Source: Mesoaciditogaceae bacterium (GTDB lineage: Bacteria > Thermotogota > Thermotogae > Mesoaciditogales > Mesoaciditogaceae). Taken from it: DNA of 8,905 nt. Made by a program: the position numbers and the translations under genes. The notes under the pieces were generated by a model. The model was not told the DNA's origin. It searched no databases and worked only from the letters and a program-made list of their open reading frames with translations. Shown piece by piece: positions 5,640 to 8,905 of this stretch (position 1 is the stretch's first letter; each line of letters opens with the position of its first letter). The stretch spans positions 1 through 8,905 of the forward strand of contig WFSH01000063.1 in assembly GCA_015486145.1 (NCBI GenBank), read 5' to 3'.

Positions 5640-6584
5640 ATGGAAGAGTCCACCATAGCACTCGAGAACAAAAACAAACCAGTAAAAAATTCGGTAAGAG
5701 CACATGATAGAAGAATAGCGATACTGTTTATACTTCCCGCTGTTATCCTTTTTTTGGTTATGGCGATATATCCATTTATTTATATGATATACACATCATT
5801 TACAAACTTGAATTTATCGATGAGTGGAACAGGACAATTCATTGGATTATCAAACTATTTTGAAATTTTTCATGATCCCCTCGCTTTGGGATCGATCTGG
5901 TTCTCTGCCATGGTTTTGTTAATAGCTGTTCCCATTGAAATGGTAATAGGTATTATGTTTGGATTGCTAATACGTGGAATAAAAGGTGAAAGGGTATTCA
6001 GATTATTGTTTTTAATTTCTATGATGATACCCGGGATCGTTTTTGGAATCTCTGCCCAAATGATTTTCAATTATTTATTTGGCTCTGCTAATTATTTTTT
6101 GTCTCTTTTTGGTATATCTGAAATTGCATGGTTTGGTCATGCAGCAACTGCGCAGTTTGTTATTCTTTTTTTGGACGTAATTCAATGGACTCCATTTATA
6201 TTTTTGATTACTTATGCAGGACTTCTTTCTGTCCCACAAGATCTCATAGATGCGGCAAAGGTTGATGGCGCAAGCAGATGGCAACTGTTTGCGAATGTCG
6301 AGTTTCCAACTTTAAAGAGTTTTATTTATATAGCTTTGATAATAAGGTTGATAGATGCGTTAAAGATTTTTGGGAAAATTTATATGACGACATGGGGAGG
6401 ACCCGGTATGGCAACCTCTTCGTGGAGCTTCTATATATACAAAGTGGGAGTTTCATATGGATGGGATATAGGATACGCATCTGCTTTAGCACTTATATTG
6501 CTTATAGCAAGTGCTGTTCTTGTTAATTTATTAATAAAGGTTTTGAATCTTGGAGAAACTTTAGAGTTAAGGAAGGAGGGATAG
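5640..6584 (+). CDS. ABC sugar transporter permease, MalF-like
   Basis: This is a 314-residue inner-membrane permease subunit of a CUT1 sugar importer. About six hydrophobic segments are visible (roughly residues 27-52, 88-112, 121-146, 168-193, 225-245 and 279-302) after a charged N-terminal tail of about 25 residues. The cytoplasmic EAA loop that docks on the ATPase is DLIDAAKVDGASRWQLFANV (201-220), with the conserved Ala-Ala and Gly. ATG 5640 has AGAGGAG (5624-5630) nine bases upstream. It lies 104 bases after the binding-protein gene, separated by the hairpin, and two bases before the second permease gene. With its partner it forms the membrane channel. Substrate is unknown beyond 'sugar'. 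Confidence 0.92.
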   Translation: MEESTIALENKNKPVKNSVRAHDRRIAILFILPAVILFLVMAIYPFIYMIYTSFTNLNLSMSGTGQFIGLSNYFEIFHDPLALGSIWFSAMVLLIAVPIEMVIGIMFGLLIRGIKGERVFRLLFLISMMIPGIVFGISAQMIFNYLFGSANYFLSLFGISEIAWFGHAATAQFVILFLDVIQWTPFIFLITYAGLLSVPQDLIDAAKVDGASRWQLFANVEFPTLKSFIYIALIIRLIDALKIFGKIYMTTWGGPGMATSSWSFYIYKVGVSYGWDIGYASALALILLIASAVLVNLLIKVLNLGETLELRKEG

Positions 6585-6586
6585 CA

Positions 6587-7411
6587 ATGAACAAAAGAAT
6601 GGTATCCCGAATATTAAAGATCGTAAGATATGCAGTAATCATTTTAATTCTTTGTGTTTTCTTGTTTCCAGTTTATTGGATAACGATAACAGCCTTCAAA
6701 CCTATGAGCGAATGGAACACGTGGCCTCCACATTTCTGGCCATTCCATCCAACGTTAGCTAATTTTGCCGTAAAAGGAATTCTTCCATTTTTGAGAAATA
6801 GTTTGGTTGTTTCTTCTGCCGTTGCTTTTATATCAGCGGCTATATCTTTGATGGCAGCATATGCCATATCAAGATACAAAATAGGTGGAACAGGCTTAGC
6901 TGGGTGGTTTATTTCTATGAGAATGCTTCCACCGATAACAATTGCTATCCCGTTGTATGTTATATATGTGAAAATTCATTTACTAAACACTTGGCTCGGC
7001 CTTATATTAGTTTATCTTATTCCAACAGTAGCATTTGGAATATGGGTGATGATATCATTTCTCAATGAGATACCAAAGGAACTTGATGAAGCTGCATATG
7101 TGGATGGAGCTACACGACTTCAAACTTTCAGACATGTTATTTTCCCATTAAGTTTAAGCGGCGTAGCTGCCGTAGTAGTTCTTAGTTTTGTACAAACTTG
7201 GAGTGCTTTTCTACTTGCTACTGTTTTGACTAGTGATTCTGCAGCTCAAACGTTACCTGTATACCTTGGAAGATTTGTCACTGGCTATAACATAGAATGG
7301 GGTCCCTTAGCAGCAGCAGGATTAATAACAATGCTTCCACCAATTGCTATAGGTTTGATCTTTCAGCGATACCTTATAAGGGGTCTCACATTTGGAGCTG
7401 TTAAAGGTTAG
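6587..7411 (+). CDS. ABC sugar transporter permease, MalG-like
   Basis: This is a 274-residue second permease of the same importer. Six hydrophobic segments are visible (roughly residues 14-36, 72-95, 105-130, 135-159, 188-212 and 240-262). The EAA loop for ATPase contact is IPKELDEAAYVDGATRLQTF (162-181), the standard form in MalG-type subunits, and the C-terminus RGLTFGAVKG is also typical of the family. ATG 6587 has AAGGAGGG (6573-6580) six bases upstream, overlapping the end of the first permease gene; only two bases separate the genes, suggesting translational coupling. No ATPase gene follows: the next gene is a regulator, so the energy-coupling subunit must come from elsewhere, perhaps a shared MsmK/UgpC-type ATPase (inference). 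Confidence 0.92.
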   Translation: MNKRMVSRILKIVRYAVIILILCVFLFPVYWITITAFKPMSEWNTWPPHFWPFHPTLANFAVKGILPFLRNSLVVSSAVAFISAAISLMAAYAISRYKIGGTGLAGWFISMRMLPPITIAIPLYVIYVKIHLLNTWLGLILVYLIPTVAFGIWVMISFLNEIPKELDEAAYVDGATRLQTFRHVIFPLSLSGVAAVVVLSFVQTWSAFLLATVLTSDSAAQTLPVYLGRFVTGYNIEWGPLAAAGLITMLPPIAIGLIFQRYLIRGLTFGAVKG

Positions 7412-7467
7412 AAAACAAAGATTGGTTGAGTGTGCCAAAAAGAGTTTCAAGTAAAGTGGAGGGAAAA

Positions 7468-8457
7468 ATGGGATTCGTGACTTTAAAGAATATAGCAAAA
7501 ATAGCAGGTGTTTCTGTGAACACTGTTTCAAGGGCTTTAAATGGAAAACCCGATGTGAACGAAAATACACGTCAAAGGGTACTTGAAGTTGCGAGAAAAC
7601 TGGGATACGTTCCCAATCGGTCTGCTTTGTCTTTGAAAAAACAGAAGACTCATATCGTTGGCGTGATTATAGAAGATAATGCAAATCCATTTTGGGCAGA
7701 GGTTTTAAAAGGTGTAGAATCTGCGGCAAAAAAATACGAGTATCACGTAATCCTTGTAAATACCAGTAGAAATTATGAAGAAGAAGTGGAAGGAATTCGC
7801 ATGCTTCTTGAAAGAAGAGTTGACGGTTTGTTAATAGCACCTAATCAAGAAAAGTATGATGATATTTTCGAATTAAAGAAATTGAGGGTTCCGTTTGTGA
7901 TCATGGGTAGACATATAAAAGAATTCGAAAAGTTGAATATACCAATGGTTTACAGTGATGAGATCGATGGAGGGTGCAGGGCTACGAAGCATTTGATTGA
8001 AAGGGGGTGTAAGCGGATAGCTTTCATAGGTGCACAACCTTACAACACGGCGTCTATTGAAAGATGTGAAGGGTACAAAATGGCTCTCAAGGAAGCCGGA
8101 ATAAGGGTGAATGAAGATTTGATCAAGACTGGTGGAATTGAGATCGAAGGGGGTTATAAATCTATAATAGATCTTGTAGAAAATGGTGTAGAGTTTGATG
8201 GGATATTTGTATACAATGATTTGATGGCTTTTGGTGTTTTGAAAGCGCTAAAGGAGCTTAATTTTCAAGTTCCAAGAGATGTTAAAGTAATTGGATACGA
8301 TGACATAGCATATTCTTCCATCATCACCCCAAGTTTGACGACGATGAGGATGAAGAAAAAAACTATTGGCGAGCTTTCTTTTGAACTTCTCTTAAAACCT
8401 GAAAGTAAAATCGTTTTGAAAACAGAATTAATAGTGCGTGACAGCACGAATAGATAA
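7468..8457 (+). CDS. LacI-family transcriptional regulator
   Basis: This 329-residue protein is a sugar-responsive DNA-binding protein, most likely the local repressor of this operon. It has an N-terminal helix-turn-helix, VTLKNIAKIAGVSVNTVSRA (4-23) followed by LNG. The hinge region around NRSALSLKK (50-58) includes Leu56, in the position that inserts at the central CG of operators in this family. The rest is a periplasmic-binding-protein-like sugar domain with VGVIIEDNANPFWAEVLKG (64-82), YNDLMAFGVLKAL (249-261) and GYDDIAYSS (277-285). The C-terminus lacks a LacI-type tetramerisation helix, so a dimer is expected. I chose ATG 7468 because GGAGG (7458-7462) precedes it and the length is then normal; the in-frame TTG at 7426 would add 14 residues. 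It lies 56 bases after the permease gene with no promoter seen between. Confidence 0.93.
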   Translation: MGFVTLKNIAKIAGVSVNTVSRALNGKPDVNENTRQRVLEVARKLGYVPNRSALSLKKQKTHIVGVIIEDNANPFWAEVLKGVESAAKKYEYHVILVNTSRNYEEEVEGIRMLLERRVDGLLIAPNQEKYDDIFELKKLRVPFVIMGRHIKEFEKLNIPMVYSDEIDGGCRATKHLIERGCKRIAFIGAQPYNTASIERCEGYKMALKEAGIRVNEDLIKTGGIEIEGGYKSIIDLVENGVEFDGIFVYNDLMAFGVLKALKELNFQVPRDVKVIGYDDIAYSSIITPSLTTMRMKKKTIGELSFELLLKPESKIVLKTELIVRDSTNR

Positions 8458-8480
8458 AGATATTGGAAAGGTGAAAGAAA

Positions 8481-8905
8481 TTGAAAATATTTGGCGAAAA
8501 TATTGAATTTGGGAGATGTAACATTGATGTTGGAAATGTTAGAATCAGTGCCAATGTGGTTGAGGATAATGGTTTTAAAATTGAATTTTCGCTGAAAAAT
8601 TTCTCAGATAGCTCAAAGTTTGTTGAAGATCTGGAACTTGGGGAATTCGATTCTTCCAAAATGCTTTTTATGAACAACTTTCAATCGTGGGGACCATGCA
8701 CGTTTGTAAAGCCTGAAGAAGTTTTCAAATCTATACGAAGCGGGGATTTTCCCGTTGGATTCATGATGTCTCCCATACCATGGGAATTCAAAAACGGTGT
8801 GGTTTCTGACTATTTCATCGCGACAGATAAAGAGTTTGCTGGATTTCTTTCGTCTAAAGTCGTCCATCCTTATTTTTTGTGGCAAGATGGGATTATCAAG
8901 ATAAA
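8481..8905 (+). CDS. galA: GH36 alpha-galactosidase-like glycosidase, N-terminal part (cut by right edge)
   Basis: The reading frame opens with TTG 8481 and stays open for 141 codons to the window edge. The start has AGGTG (8469-8473) seven bases upstream and lies 23 bases after the regulator gene. The sequence closely follows what I recall of the T. maritima GH36 alpha-galactosidase: KIFGENIEFGR at the start, MNNFQSWGPC (about residues 66-75), SDYFIATDKEFAGFLSSK (about 110-127) and VHPYF. This is the N-terminal beta-sandwich domain; the catalytic barrel with its two Asp residues lies outside the window. The family enzyme is about 550 residues. There is no signal peptide, so it acts in the cytoplasm on imported sugar. 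It would hydrolyse alpha-D-galactosides or, given the pentose genes beside it, perhaps beta-L-arabinopyranosides (inference). Confidence 0.85.
   Translation, partial: MKIFGENIEFGRCNIDVGNVRISANVVEDNGFKIEFSLKNFSDSSKFVEDLELGEFDSSKMLFMNNFQSWGPCTFVKPEEVFKSIRSGDFPVGFMMSPIPWEFKNGVVSDYFIATDKEFAGFLSSKVVHPYFLWQDGIIKI

Noticed and set aside
7426..7467. TTG start at 7426 giving a longer LacI-type regulator
   Set aside because: The extra 14 residues are not part of the family N-terminus; ATG 7468 has GGAGG just upstream.
8363..8677. 104-codon minus-strand frame over the end of the regulator and start of the GH36 gene
   Set aside because: It lies opposite two well-supported genes, has low-complexity Ser/Phe/Leu-rich translation and no recognisable domain; it is a shadow.

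Overview
The window looks like a chromosomal sugar-utilisation locus from a thermophilic member of the Thermotogota (Thermotoga/Pseudothermotoga-like). The grounds are AT-rich DNA, heavy AGA/AGG/ATA codon use, Lys/Glu-rich proteins, strong GGAGG-type ribosome binding sites with tight gene packing, and an N-terminal GH36 sequence that closely resembles, from memory, the Thermotoga maritima alpha-galactosidase GalA. The genus assignment is inference; no search was run.

Layout. Positions 1-104 (minus strand) hold the first 34 codons of a SWIM zinc-finger family protein that runs off the left edge. Positions 105-471 are a divergent intergenic region. It contains a good plus-strand promoter (TTGCAA, 18 nt, TACAAT), a LacI-family operator just after the predicted start of transcription (two overlapping palindromes, 392-411), a second LacI/cre-like site further upstream (313-327), a weak minus-strand promoter, an inverted repeat, and a doubtful 59-codon minus-strand reading frame. 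From 472 to the right edge all genes are on the plus strand and look like one operon: L-ribulose-5-phosphate 4-epimerase (AraD type), FGGY carbohydrate kinase, a short divergent L-arabinose-isomerase-like protein, a CUT1-type ABC sugar importer (binding protein and two permeases, no ATPase), a LacI-family regulator, and the 5' part of a GH36 alpha-galactosidase-like gene cut by the right edge.

How the genes fit together (inference). The ABC system would import a small oligosaccharide or glycoside. The GH36 enzyme, which has no signal peptide, would cleave it in the cytoplasm. The isomerase, kinase and 4-epimerase would then convert an aldopentose (L-arabinose is the natural guess) through a ketopentose and its 5-phosphate to D-xylulose 5-phosphate for the pentose phosphate pathway. 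A GH36 enzyme beside pentose genes suggests it may act on beta-L-arabinopyranosides, whose ring matches alpha-D-galactopyranosides apart from the missing C6. The LacI regulator probably represses the promoter near 355-384. A 13-bp hairpin without a U-tract lies between the binding-protein gene and the permease genes and probably sets their unequal expression.

Nothing in the window is a clear mobile element, CRISPR array, tRNA or rRNA. The most unusual points are the non-standard isomerase, its pairing with GH36, and the regulatory architecture.
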